DNA from: Clostridium sp. AM49-4BH
GTDB taxonomy: Bacteria; Bacillota; Clostridia; Lachnospirales; Lachnospiraceae
Reading direction: 5' to 3'
Assembly (NCBI RefSeq): GCF_003478335.1
Contig: NZ_QUFB01000020.1
Location: 1 to 49,091 of the forward strand
DNA: 49,091 nucleotides
This document shows positions 24,198 through 34,005 of this stretch, piece by piece; position 1 is the first letter of the stretch, and every line of letters starts with the position of its first letter. A program made the translations under genes and the position numbers. A model generated the notes under the pieces. The model had not been told where the DNA came from. It searched no databases and saw only the letters and a program-made list of their open reading frames with translations.

Positions 24198-25046
24198 GTG
24201 AAGATAAAAAACATGCTTTTAACAGCAGTATGCATTTGCTTTCTTTGCCTGCTTGGAAGTATGCAGGTATATGCGGCAGAATATTATGGAAATTTTCAAT
24301 ACGAAGATAATGGAGAAAACGTATCAATTTATGCATATAATGGAAGCGACAAAGAGGTTACCATTCCTGCCTATATTAATGACAAGGCGGTAACAGAAAT
24401 CAATGATTATGCATTTTTATTATGTAATTCGGTAGAGAAGATAATCGTACCATCTACAGTTACAACGATTCATGCAAATGCATTTTCCGGTGCCGGAAAT
24501 CTCAAGAATGTGGTACTTGCTTCCGCAGATACCAAAATTGAGGATTCCAATGAGAATACGGATAAGAAAGATACAGATGAGAACGGAAAGTCGAATCCGT
24601 CCGATGCCACAGACAATAAGAATGGCCATAATTCAGGAAATAAAGATGCCGGAAACGCTAATCCGTCCGGCACATCAAATAATCAGACTAAGGAACAGTC
24701 CGGAGCCAACAATAATCAGAGCAATTATAAAGTTACGGTTGATTCCTCAGTAGATACAGCCGCAGAGGAAAAGAAACTTGCGGAGCAGTACAAGAAAGAA
24801 AACAAGACAGATGACGGCGCTACAGCACAAAATGGTGATACAGAAAAGCAGGGTGGTGGAACAGAGATTGCAGGAATTGATGAAGGCATAGATGCCGACG
24901 AAAATACCGTCGGCTCAAATGCAGATACAGCCTCCGAAAAATCACAAAGTATGCCGGTGCGGGGAATTATATTGATAGTAATTGCGGCAGCGATTGCAGT
25001 GACAGGAATGGCTTTATTTATCCGGAAGAAAAAGAAACAGAAGTAG
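24198..25046 (+). CDS. Membrane-anchored surface protein with LRR-like domain and peptide-tail echo
   Basis: A 282-residue protein. Residues 1-26 are a signal peptide (cleavage near VYAA-EYY). Residues 30-110 hold BspA-type leucine-rich repeats (VTIPAYINDKAVTEINDYAF, IIVPSTVTTIHANAF). Residues 115-255 are low complexity, rich in Asn, Asp, Lys and Gly. A C-terminal helix (IILIVIAAAIAVTGMALFI) ends in RKKKKQK, so the protein is anchored with the bulk outside. GGGTEIAGIDEGID at 219-232 resembles the tail of the peptide 1 just upstream. I chose GTG 24198, seven bases behind AGAGGAG; TTG 24192 is in frame. It may present or bind the peptide, by inference. Confidence 0.65.
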   Translation: MKIKNMLLTAVCICFLCLLGSMQVYAAEYYGNFQYEDNGENVSIYAYNGSDKEVTIPAYINDKAVTEINDYAFLLCNSVEKIIVPSTVTTIHANAFSGAGNLKNVVLASADTKIEDSNENTDKKDTDENGKSNPSDATDNKNGHNSGNKDAGNANPSGTSNNQTKEQSGANNNQSNYKVTVDSSVDTAAEEKKLAEQYKKENKTDDGATAQNGDTEKQGGGTEIAGIDEGIDADENTVGSNADTASEKSQSMPVRGIILIVIAAAIAVTGMALFIRKKKKQK

Positions 25047-25149
25047 AATTATAATTTGAATGGAATCAGAGGTCGCATATGAAGAACTTTACAATCCGTC
25101 TGGCAAGACAGTATTTTACCATCTGCCCTGTCTGTGATTATATCAGAGA

Positions 25150-25374
25150 ATATTGCAAAGATTGGAACTGGGAGTTGGATTTAATACACCAACAATCATT
25201 CGGTTTCCATTTGAAAAGCTGGTAAGAGAACATGATAATATAAGTCTTATCAGACTGAGTCTTGACCAGGCAATTGTTCCGGAAAGTTTTGGTAACAGAG
25301 CAGTAGGCATACAAGCGGATATGGCGGAGAGCATAAAAGATATTGTGGAGGAAGTGAAACGTAAGCTATTATGA
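25150..25374 (+). pseudogene. C-terminal fragment of a Sir2-like deacylase
   Basis: An open stretch of about 74 codons encodes ELGVGFNTPTIIRFPFEKLV, then REHDNISLIRLSLDQAIVP and ADMAESIKDIVEEVKRKLL. This resembles the C-terminal NAD-binding part of Sir2-type proteins of Clostridia, recalled from memory. No proper start or ribosome site exists and the catalytic centre is missing. It ends exactly where the duplicated nucleotidyltransferase DNA begins, with the shared bases TATTATGACGCAT at the joint. The 103 bases before it (25047-25149) contain no gene I can support. Confidence 0.4.
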
Positions 25375-25864
25375 CGCATATGTTCAAACACTTTGATGGA
25401 AGCGGTACAGGGATCCGTTCTCTGTTGGATCAATATGTGTATTTGAATCGGCTGGAAGATTCTCTTGATTTTCCTTATATTGACAAGCAGTGTGAGATCC
25501 TTGGTACTGCAGATTTTGAAAAAGAAAATAGGGATCTTTGCAAGAAAGTGTTCTGAATAAATGATATCCTCGCAGAAGAAGGGACGGAAAGAGCAGTATG
25601 ATTATTGCCCGGTACTGAAAAGACATCACTGGCTTCTGCCGTTTTACTGGGTGTACCGGGCTGTTCGGATGATTTTCAGTAAGGAGAGGAGAAGCAGGAC
25701 ATTCCAAGAAATAACTATTGTGAAAAAATCCGACAGGATCAGTAGGGAAAGTGTTGAATAATAATGGACAAATAATGAGCGAATGATGATCATTTCCCCC
25801 TATCCGATATTGACAAGACAATAATCTTTCAGTATGATTGAGACAGCGAGTATCACGGAAAGGG
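25371..25864 (+). pseudogene. Duplicated 3' part of the nucleotidyltransferase gene and its downstream region
   Basis: Bases 25371-25591 copy 20416-20636, and 25591-25864 copy 20808-21082, nearly identical by eye. The 172 bases between are deleted at a short AAAG microhomology. The copy therefore contains codons for HMFKHFDGSGTGIRSLLD up to the premature stop at 25556, then WLLPFYWVYRAVRM in another frame. It ends at GGAAAGGG, where the original continues into GLUG 1 and this copy into tetR. It holds no functional gene. Confidence 0.8.
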
Positions 25865-25871
25865 TTATTTT

Positions 25872-26522
25872 ATGAATGAGACACAGATAAAAAGCAGTAT
25901 GAAGGATAACAGACGAAAAGCAATTATCAATGCTGCGTTTCAAATTTTTGTAGAGAAGAAAATTGAGCCGGTCAGTATGGGAGAGATTGCAGAGGCGGCA
26001 GGAGTAGGACGCGCGACATTATTCCGCTATTATCCGAATAAGCTGGAGTTAGTGATCGCGGTGTGTGCTGCCAAATGGAAAGAGTATCTGGATGCACTGG
26101 ATGCGAAGCGTCCGCTTACATCGATTGGAGATATTCCGGCAATTGATAGGTTTACTTTCACGCTGGACAGTTATATCGAAATGTACCAGCATCACAAGGA
26201 TTTATTGCAATATAATGACAACTTCAACCATTATGTTACTCATGAGGGGGTGAAGGAGGAACAGCTTGAGGAGTTTCATGCATCCCTTTATTCAGTCGAT
26301 ACGAGACTGGAATGGATGTATGAGAAGGCAAAGGAGGATCACACGTTCCGCACGGATATTCCGAAGGAGGAATTTTTTCGTGTGACAGTGCATACAATGA
26401 TGACGGCTTGTACGTATTGTGCCAGCGGATTTATCTGGGGATCAGAGGACAACAAGGACTATACCTCGGAGTTACTCAGGATCAAGGAAATGATCTTAAA
26501 TTATGCGAAAATCTCTGAATGA
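25872..26522 (+). CDS. TetR-family regulator
   Basis: A complete 216-residue protein. The N-terminal helix-turn-helix spans residues 13-58 (AIINAAFQIFVEKKIEPVSM, then EIAEAAGVGRATLFRYYPNK). The rest is an all-helical ligand-binding domain. The start is ATG 25872 with GGAAAGGG at 25857-25864. It lies 56 bases upstream of GLUG 2 in the same direction. The direct repeat GGAAAGGG stands at both its flanks, and the equivalent position before GLUG 1 has a single GGAAAGGG and no tetR, so a deletion between the repeats could have removed it there. It is a candidate regulator of the GLUG/peptide genes. Confidence 0.85.
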   Translation: MNETQIKSSMKDNRRKAIINAAFQIFVEKKIEPVSMGEIAEAAGVGRATLFRYYPNKLELVIAVCAAKWKEYLDALDAKRPLTSIGDIPAIDRFTFTLDSYIEMYQHHKDLLQYNDNFNHYVTHEGVKEEQLEEFHASLYSVDTRLEWMYEKAKEDHTFRTDIPKEEFFRVTVHTMMTACTYCASGFIWGSEDNKDYTSELLRIKEMILNYAKISE

Positions 26523-26578
26523 CAGAATCTTCTAAACGAAGAATTTCGAGAGTACATCGCAGGGAAAGGGAGGAAGAT

Positions 26579-29500
26579 ATGAAACAAAGAAAACGAGGAG
26601 CAAGACGGATATTTGCTGGAGCCATGGCGGCTCTTATGGTGCTGTCGGCGGCGGATGTCAGCGGCTGGGGCGTGATGAATGCGAAGGCGGAGGAGACTAC
26701 GGTGGGAACCACTCCCCAATATTTGACGATAGGCTCAACAAAAATTATTGATAATGGGAAATTTCAAAATAATGAAGTCTCTGGTAATGATACGATATAT
26801 CAGGGAACCAATTGGTATTATGACAGCACGAAGAATCAACTTGTACTGGAAAATGCGTCTATTTCTGGACATATTACAAGTATGAATGGTGATCTTTCGA
26901 TTATCTTATCCGGAACAAATACTATGAAATCAGAAATGTTGATTCAAAGTATTTCAACAGAAAGCGGAATTGTGCCTACATTAGAAATAAATGGTAACAA
27001 TCATAATGGAAGTCTAAGTTGCGGAACAATCAGTGTAGGTGACGATGTCTCAAATAATAATAATTTAAATATTATAGGAGCAACGCTGGAGACTTCCGAA
27101 ATTGATTGCAGCGGTATCGTAACGATTGAAAATAGTCATGTGGTAGCCAATGATGATTCTTCAACGGTAATCAGTGGCGATAAAATTAATATAGTAGACA
27201 GTTTTGTTGAAGCGAAAGCAACAACAGAACGATACGAAGGTAAGGTGATTAGGTCAAATCAACCAATTAATGTATCAGGAAGCCAGATTGTGGTTAGTCG
27301 TGCTTTAGATTGTTCAGACCCTGTACTAAGCGATTGTAGCTTCAGCAACTCTGTTATCACAAAGAAATGGAAAGACTATGAGACGAAAGATAATGTAACG
27401 AAAACATATGTATATGGTACAGCCGCTTTAAAAGAAGATTTAACAATTGCAAGTGGGGAAAGCATTGAGTTTGAAAGTGGCGCGAGCATTACCAATCCGG
27501 AGAAACTCACTTTGGCAGATGGCGCGAGTCTTTTGGTAGATGGAGAAGAGCATACACATAACAAAGACGGTGATGTTACATACACTTGGAAAGATGACAA
27601 AGAACATATAAAAAATGTGGCATGCAAAGACTGTCCAATCGGATATGTAACGAAAGAAACGGAATCTCACAGCATCGGCGAGAATGGTTTCTGTGCATGT
27701 AATGAGGTATACCAGCCGGCAAAGCTTACCACAGACAAGTATGATATAGATGGGGACGATAGCAAGGATGCGGTTTACGAAATCAGTAATGCAGGTCAGC
27801 TTTACTGGTTTGTAGGACTTGTAAATGGTACGCTTTCGGGCGAGACGCAGAATGCATCGGCGAATGCAGTCCTGACCGCGGATATTGTTGTGAATAAAAA
27901 TGTTCTGAAGTCGGATGGAACAGTAAATGAGGGAACATTCAAGGAATGGACACCGATTGCCACTAGCGCAAGTCCATACACTGGTATATTTGAAGGGCAA
28001 AACCACACAATCAGTGGATTGTATTTTAAGCAAGAGACTAGTTTTGTAGGATTGTTCAGTGTTAACAGTGGTAAGATTGCTAATGTAGGTATTTTGGACT
28101 CTTATTTCTATGGTCAACCCTATAAGGGATGGCAGGTAGGAGGCGTGTGCGGATCTAACACGAATCAAGGAGCAATAACAAATTGCTATAATACAGGTAT
28201 TGTTCGAGGAAGTGAAACTGTAGGAGGTGTGTGTGGAAGTAATTACGGAACAATTACAAATTGCAGCAATAAGGGGAACGTTGGTGAAGATGATGAAAGC
28301 GTAGGGGGAGTATGTGGAAGTAATTACGGAACAATTACAAACTGTAATAATGCAGGTATTGTCAGCGGTAAATCGTATGTAGGTGGCGTGTGCGGAAAAA
28401 ATTCCAATGGCGGAACCGTCACAAACTGCAATAACACAGGTGAAGTTAGAGGAACGAGTCAGTATATAGGAGGATTGAGTGGAGATAATGATAGCTCAAG
28501 TATTACAAATTGTAATAACACGGGTGAAGTCAAAGCAACAGGTAAATTTGTAGGAGGATTAAGTGGAGGTAATTACAATAATGGAACCATCACAAACTGT
28601 TATTATGACAGTACCGTTTATACAGGAACTGCGATAGGCGATGATATGGGAACAACCGAAAAAGTCGAAGGAAAAACGACAGAGCAGTACAAGACCGGTG
28701 AAGTTGCGTATCTCCTGTCACAGGGCTGCTCAACCGGAGAAGGTGATGACACTGTGACTTACGATGGCTCCATCTGGGGACAGACCATCGGAACAGACAA
28801 TTATCCGACCTTAGGTGGAGCTAAAGTTTACAAGAACGCTATTTATAACGGATGTGTGGGCAAACCGGGAGAGCCAGTGTCCTATAAATATTCCAATACA
28901 GAGAAGAATACCTACGGTGAACATCCGGATCTGGACAATGATGGAAAATGCGATGACTGTGGTGCAATCATTGATGGCATCGGTGCGAAGCTTGCCGGTT
29001 ATTCCTTAAGTCTTACCGGTAATATCGGCGTCAACTTCTACATGGAGTTGTCGAATAAGATTATCGCAGATAAGGATGCGTATATGCAGTTTACCCTTCC
29101 AAATGGAACTGTTACGAAAGTACTGGTTTCCGAGGCACAGACGAATACCACGATCAATGCAGAGAAAACATATTACAGATTTCCATGCGAGGTAGCATCC
29201 TATGAGATGACACAGGATATCAAAGCGCAGATGTTTGATGGAAATGGAAAGTGCGGCAAAGAATATACCTATACCGTCAGAGACTATGCGCAATATTTAA
29301 TTGATCATGTTGATTTGTATCAGGATGCCTATCCCTTTGCTGTGGCTATGCTGAATTATGGTGCCTGCTCACAGAAGTATTTTAATAAGGCGGTGGATGA
29401 GCTGGCAAATAAGTATTTAAATGATAATGAGTTGGAAATACAGGATCGATTTGATGGTTATATTAATGGTTTTGTTGCAAATAAGGCTGAAAATAAAGTG

Positions 29501-29872
29501 CTTGGACAATTTGCCGGACTTAGTATGGTGTTAAAATCGGAAACTACATTGAATATCTTCTATGAACCAAAGGAAGGAATCGATGTGTCAAAGCTGAATT
29601 TTATCGTAGACGGAAAAGAGATCACACCGGTGAAACGAGGTCAGTATTATATTCTGTCTCTGGAAAACATCAAGGCAAATGAGTTAGGAAATTCAAAAAA
29701 GTTTACTGTAACTGATGGTACGAACACATTGAGTGGAGATTACTGTGCGATGATGTACTGTTATCAGGTATTACAAGCTCAGGAGGGGACTTATGAGGAT
29801 GCTCTGGTGACACTGGTGAAAGCATTTTCCAATTATGCATATACCGCGCGGTCTATATGCCAATCCAATTAG
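26579..29872 (+). CDS. Secreted beta-helix and GLUG-repeat protein 2
   Basis: A 1097-residue secreted protein with the shared signal peptide (residues 1-37). Residues 40-270 look like a parallel beta-helix, with short strands such as DLSIILSGTNTM and NNLNIIGATLE. A segment with HTHNKDGDVTYTWKDD and paired Cys (VACKDCPIGYV) follows near 330-365. The ISNAGQLYWFVGLVNGTL block leads into six GLUG repeats (about residues 520-685, GGVCGSNYGTITNC type). The C-terminal 350 residues are a conserved module (GAKLAGYSLSLTGNIGVNFY) shared with protein 3. The start is ATG 26579 behind AAAGGGAGG. Peptide 2 follows after 85 bases. No sortase motif is seen, so cell attachment is unclear. Confidence 0.75.
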   Translation: MKQRKRGARRIFAGAMAALMVLSAADVSGWGVMNAKAEETTVGTTPQYLTIGSTKIIDNGKFQNNEVSGNDTIYQGTNWYYDSTKNQLVLENASISGHITSMNGDLSIILSGTNTMKSEMLIQSISTESGIVPTLEINGNNHNGSLSCGTISVGDDVSNNNNLNIIGATLETSEIDCSGIVTIENSHVVANDDSSTVISGDKINIVDSFVEAKATTERYEGKVIRSNQPINVSGSQIVVSRALDCSDPVLSDCSFSNSVITKKWKDYETKDNVTKTYVYGTAALKEDLTIASGESIEFESGASITNPEKLTLADGASLLVDGEEHTHNKDGDVTYTWKDDKEHIKNVACKDCPIGYVTKETESHSIGENGFCACNEVYQPAKLTTDKYDIDGDDSKDAVYEISNAGQLYWFVGLVNGTLSGETQNASANAVLTADIVVNKNVLKSDGTVNEGTFKEWTPIATSASPYTGIFEGQNHTISGLYFKQETSFVGLFSVNSGKIANVGILDSYFYGQPYKGWQVGGVCGSNTNQGAITNCYNTGIVRGSETVGGVCGSNYGTITNCSNKGNVGEDDESVGGVCGSNYGTITNCNNAGIVSGKSYVGGVCGKNSNGGTVTNCNNTGEVRGTSQYIGGLSGDNDSSSITNCNNTGEVKATGKFVGGLSGGNYNNGTITNCYYDSTVYTGTAIGDDMGTTEKVEGKTTEQYKTGEVAYLLSQGCSTGEGDDTVTYDGSIWGQTIGTDNYPTLGGAKVYKNAIYNGCVGKPGEPVSYKYSNTEKNTYGEHPDLDNDGKCDDCGAIIDGIGAKLAGYSLSLTGNIGVNFYMELSNKIIADKDAYMQFTLPNGTVTKVLVSEAQTNTTINAEKTYYRFPCEVASYEMTQDIKAQMFDGNGKCGKEYTYTVRDYAQYLIDHVDLYQDAYPFAVAMLNYGACSQKYFNKAVDELANKYLNDNELEIQDRFDGYINGFVANKAENKVLGQFAGLSMVLKSETTLNIFYEPKEGIDVSKLNFIVDGKEITPVKRGQYYILSLENIKANELGNSKKFTVTDGTNTLSGDYCAMMYCYQVLQAQEGTYEDALVTLVKAFSNYAYTARSICQSN

Positions 29873-29957
29873 TAAGTGAACGATCAAGGTAACCGAATAG
29901 CAAGAGTACATGGACATGAACACAGAATTCATACAAAAATGAAAGGAGTATCAGATT

Positions 29958-30077
29958 ATGAAAGAGAGATACGAAACACCGGAGATGGAGATTGTAGAGT
30001 TTGAAACAGAGGATATTATTACAACAAGTGGTATAGATAATCCGGAGTTGCCATTTGTGCCGGTTTCAGGAAAATGA
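29958..30077 (+). CDS. ITTSG peptide 2, 39 residues
   Basis: ATG 29958 follows AAAGGAG at 29942-29948. The first 25 residues are identical to those of peptide 3 (MKERYETPEMEIVEFETED, then IITTSG). The tail IDNPELPFVPVSGK is its own. The ELPFVP string recurs at the very C-terminus of the membrane protein at 34006, with different codons. No signal peptide or Cys is present. It lies between GLUG 2 and GLUG 3 with no terminator, so the module probably continues into GLUG 3. Role unknown; a precursor peptide is proposed. Confidence 0.75.
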   Translation: MKERYETPEMEIVEFETEDIITTSGIDNPELPFVPVSGK

Positions 30078-30138
30078 TGAAAGGAATAAGGAAGTGGTCT
30101 GATCTGGTGGATATGTAATATTAGAAAGGGAGGAAGAT

Positions 30139-33100
30139 ATGAAACAAAGAAAACGAGGAGCAAGACGGATACTTGCCGGAGCCATGGCGGCTCTTATGGT
30201 GCTGTCGGCGGTGGATGTGAGCGGCTGGGGCGTGATGAATGCGAAGGCGGAGGAGACTACAACGGGAAAAGTTCCACAAATCTTGTCTATAATGGATGAG
30301 AGCCAGCAATTTATTATTATGAACGGGAAACTTCAGGATGATAAAGTTTCCGGTAATGCGAATACGTTATACGAGGGAACAAATTGGCATTATGATAGTG
30401 AGAAGAATCAGCTTGTACTCCAAAATGCGTCTGTTCAAGATATTACTGTTGAAGGTGGTGATCTTACCGTTTTGTTATCCGGGGAAAATACCTTGAGTGG
30501 AGAGATTAAGTTTAATGTAGATGGTGGAAGTAATACACTGGAAATAAACGGTGGCAGTGATAATGGAAGTCTGATTGGAAATGGTGAGATTACTGTTGGA
30601 GTTAACTCTGAACAGACAAACAATCTGAAGATTACGGGAGCAACAACAGAAACTGTCGATATCGAATGTAATGGTGAATTGACAATAGAGAAAAGTCATA
30701 TTGTTGCCTGCGTTGATAAATTTCAATCAGTACTTTCGGGTAATACAGTAAGTATAACGGATAGTTATGTTAAAGCTAAGAGTACCGAGGATATGGCGAG
30801 TTCAATTTCATCAAAGAATGGAATTACTATATCAGGCAGTCAGATTCTGGCGGAAACTGGTAAAGCATTTGGAGAAAATGATGTAATACAAAATGTTGAT
30901 AGTAGCAACTCTGTCATCACAAAGCAATGGAAAGACTATGAGACGGGTGTTGATGTAACGAAAACATATGTATATGGTAAAGCCACCTTAAAAGAAGATT
31001 TAACGATTGCAAGTGAAGAAAGCATTGAATTTGAGAGTGGTGCGAGCATTACCAATCCGGAGAAACTCACTTTGGAAGATGGTGCGAGCCTTTCGGTAAA
31101 TGGAGTAGAGCATACACATAACAAAGACGGTGATGTTACATACACTTGGAAAGATGACAATGAACATATAAAAAATGTGGCATGCAAAGACTGTCCGATC
31201 GGATATGTGACGAAGGAAACAGAAACTCACAGCATCGGCGAGAACGGTTTCTGTGCATGTGATAATGTATACCAGCCGGCAAATCTCACCAAAGACAAGT
31301 ATGATATGAATGGGGACGATAGCAAGGATGCGGTTTACGAGATCAGTAATGCAGGTCAGCTTTACTGGTTTGCCGGACTTGTAAATGGAACACTTTCGGG
31401 CGTGACGCAGAATAAATCAGCCAATGCAGTTCTGATCGCGGATATTGTTGTGAATAAAAATGTTCTGAAGTCGGATGGAACCTTGAATGAGGGAACATTC
31501 AAGGAATGGACGCCGATTGCCACTAGCGCAAGTCCATACACTGGTATATTTGACGGACAAAACCACACCATCAGTGGTTTGTATTTCAATCAAGAGGATA
31601 GTTATGATGTAGGATTGTTCAGTCGTAACAATGGTAAGATTGCCAATGCAGGTATTTTGGACTCTTATTTCTATGGTACCAGCAAGGTAGGAGGCGTGTG
31701 TGGAAATAATTATACCGGAACTATCACAAACTGTTATAATACCGGCAGCGTCAGTGGTTTAGGAACTCTAGGAGGCGTGAGCGGATATAATGATACCGGA
31801 AGCATCACAAACTGTTATAATACCGGAAACGTCAGTGGTAGTAGCGGTTTTGTAGGAGGCGTGAGCGGATATAATAGTAAAGGAACTATCATCAACAGTT
31901 ATAATGCCGGCAGCGTCAGTGGCTTAGAATATGTAGGAGGCGTGAGCGGAATTAATTATACCGGAAGCGTGAGCGGAATTAATTATACCGGAAGCATCAC
32001 AGACTGCTATAATATCGGTAGCGTCAGTGGTAGCGAAGGTATGTGGGAGGTGTGAACGGATATAATGACGGAGGAATCATCACAAATAGTTATAATGCCG
32101 GTGGCGTCAGTGGTATAGAACGTTATGTAGGAGGCGTGAACGGATATAATGACGGAGGAACCATCACAAACTGTTATAATACCGGTAGTAGTGTTAGTGG
32201 TAGTGGATATGTGGGAGGCGTGAACGGACGGAATAAAGGAACTATCACAAACTGTTATAATACCAGTAGTGTCAGTGGTAAAGAACGTTATGTAGGAGGT
32301 GTGATCGGACGTAATGAATCCAATGCAACCATCACAAACTGTTATTATGACAGCACCATTTATACAGGAGCTGCGATAGGCAATGATATGGGAACAACCG
32401 AAAAAGTCGAAGGCAAAACGACAGATGAGTTTAAGACCGGTGAGGTTGCGTATCTCTTACAGCTTGACCAGTCCGATGAAGTCTGGGGACAGACCATCGG
32501 AAAAGACACTTATCCGACTTTAGGTGGATCTAAAGTTTACAAGAATGCTACCTATAAAGGATGTGAGGGCAAACCTGGAGATGCCGTATCTTATGCGTAT
32601 TCGAATACAAAGAAGAATACCTATGGTGACCATCCGGATGCGGATAATGATGGGAAATGTGATGACTGTGGTGCGATTATAGATGGCATCGGTGCGAAGC
32701 TTGCTGGGTATTCCTTAAGTCTTACCGGTAATATCGGCGTCAATTTCTACATGGAGTTGTCGAATGACATTGTAAATGATGAATCCGCATATATGAATTT
32801 TACCTTGCCCAATGGCACGACATCAAAGGTATATGTAAGTGGAACGCATGAAGACGGTTCGACCGCCACAACCGATACAACGGTAAAGAATGGTGTGACG
32901 TATTACGTCTTTACCTGTGAAGTGGCTGCCAAAGAAATGACTTCAGATATCAAGGCACAGATGATTGGTAACAATGGTGAAAAGACGGGAAAAGTGTATA
33001 CATACACGGTAAAAGAATATGCAGATTATATCCTGTCACATACGTCTGCAGAGGGAAGTAACTATGGCAGTGCAACTGTTCAGCTTGTAAAAGGCATGTT

Positions 33101-33680
33101 GAATTATGGTGGTGCGGCACAGAAATATTTTGGATATAAGACAGATCAGCTTGCGTCAGATGGCTTGGCTCTGACAGAACCAGTGTTTGATGATACAAGC
33201 ATTATAAATTTTATAAAAAATGAGGCAAATAAAGCTGTTATTACAAACCATAGTGATCCAGATAAAGTTACGTTTAAATCTGCGTATTTATCCTTGAATT
33301 CTACGACAGATCTATGTGTTTCTGTGCAGTTTGCGGAAGATGTGACAGTGCAGGAAGATATGTTTGCAATTTGGCTTGGTAGCACTGAAATATCAAAGGA
33401 TCAGTACGAGATAACAAAAGTCAATGAAGGGAACTGTTATAAGATCACATTGCATGGAATAAAAGCAAGTCAGTTGCAGAAGCAGTATGAATTTGAAGTG
33501 CATTTGTCTGATGCAGAATCTGCAGTACTAACATATGGCGCAACCAGTTATGCGTACACGGTCATGAGCAGTGCATGTGATAATATCAATAATATTGAAT
33601 CGCTCAGAGAAGTTGTCAAGGCACTTTATGCATATGGCAGCTGTGCACAAGGATATGAATACTACAAAAACAAGAATTAA
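30139..33680 (+). CDS. Secreted beta-helix and GLUG-repeat protein 3, frameshifted
   Basis: The same architecture as protein 2: signal peptide, beta-helix, Cys pair segment, ISNAGQLYWFAG block, GLUG repeats and the C-terminal GAKLAGYSLSLTGNIGVNFY module. The first frame ends at 32055 after SGSEGMWEV; the second continues from 32043 with GGVNGYNDGG. One missing T near 32040 restores GYVGGVNGYN and gives about 1180 residues and at least eight GLUG repeats. The break lies inside repeats, so it is either a sequencing error or a switchable site. If real, the product is truncated to 638 residues without its C-terminal module. The start is ATG 30139 behind AAAGGGAGG; peptide 3 follows 16 bases after the stop. 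Confidence 0.75.
31942..31995 (+). repeat. Two tandem 27-bp units within the GLUG repeats of protein 3
   Basis: 31942-31968 and 31969-31995 are identical copies encoding VSGINYTGS. The duplication spoils the regular GLUG spacing and shows recent replication slippage in this gene. Confidence 0.85.
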
Positions 33681-33696
33681 AGGGAGGTAAACAAGC

Positions 33697-33813
33697 ATGA
33701 AAGAAAGATACGAAACACCGGAGATGGAGATTGTAGAATTTGAAACAGAGGATATTATTACGACCAGTGGTGATGACAATGCGCTCCCACCAATGGGCAT
33801 TGATACTCCATAA
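33697..33813 (+). CDS. ITTSG peptide 3, 38 residues
   Basis: ATG 33697 follows AGGGAGG at 33681-33687. The leader part is identical to peptide 2 for 25 residues, at the DNA level with few silent changes. The tail DDNALPPMGIDTP differs. The neighbouring membrane protein carries KDNELPVLPIGTDTP, so the (D)N-x-LP ... DTP pattern recurs in the next gene. A strong terminator follows at 33846, ending the GLUG 3 operon. Confidence 0.75.
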   Translation: MKERYETPEMEIVEFETEDIITTSGDDNALPPMGIDTP

Positions 33814-33845
33814 AAGGATTATGTTGTAGAATAATGCACTTAAAA

Positions 33846-33877
33846 TGTCAGGCAGACTTGACTGTCTGGCATTTTTT
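33846..33877 (+). terminator. Rho-independent terminator behind peptide 3
   Basis: A 10-base stem with two G-T wobbles (33846-33855 with 33862-33871) and a six-base loop are followed by six T residues. The bases 33880-34005 contain a TATAAT box at 33966 that may drive the next gene; no matching -35 was found. Confidence 0.85.
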
Positions 33878-34005
33878 GCATAAGAAACGGAATGTTACGG
33901 AAACGGGAGATGCCTTGAACAGCCTTGTTTTTCTTGTGGTTACAGGCGTTGTATGGTAAGCTTACTATAATAGTGTTTATGGCTAAAATGAGCAGAGGTG
34001 TAAAG

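Noticed and set aside
31680..32360. Regular repeats resembling a CRISPR array
   Set aside because: The repeats are coding GLUG units in frame, with no constant-length unique spacers and no cas genes.
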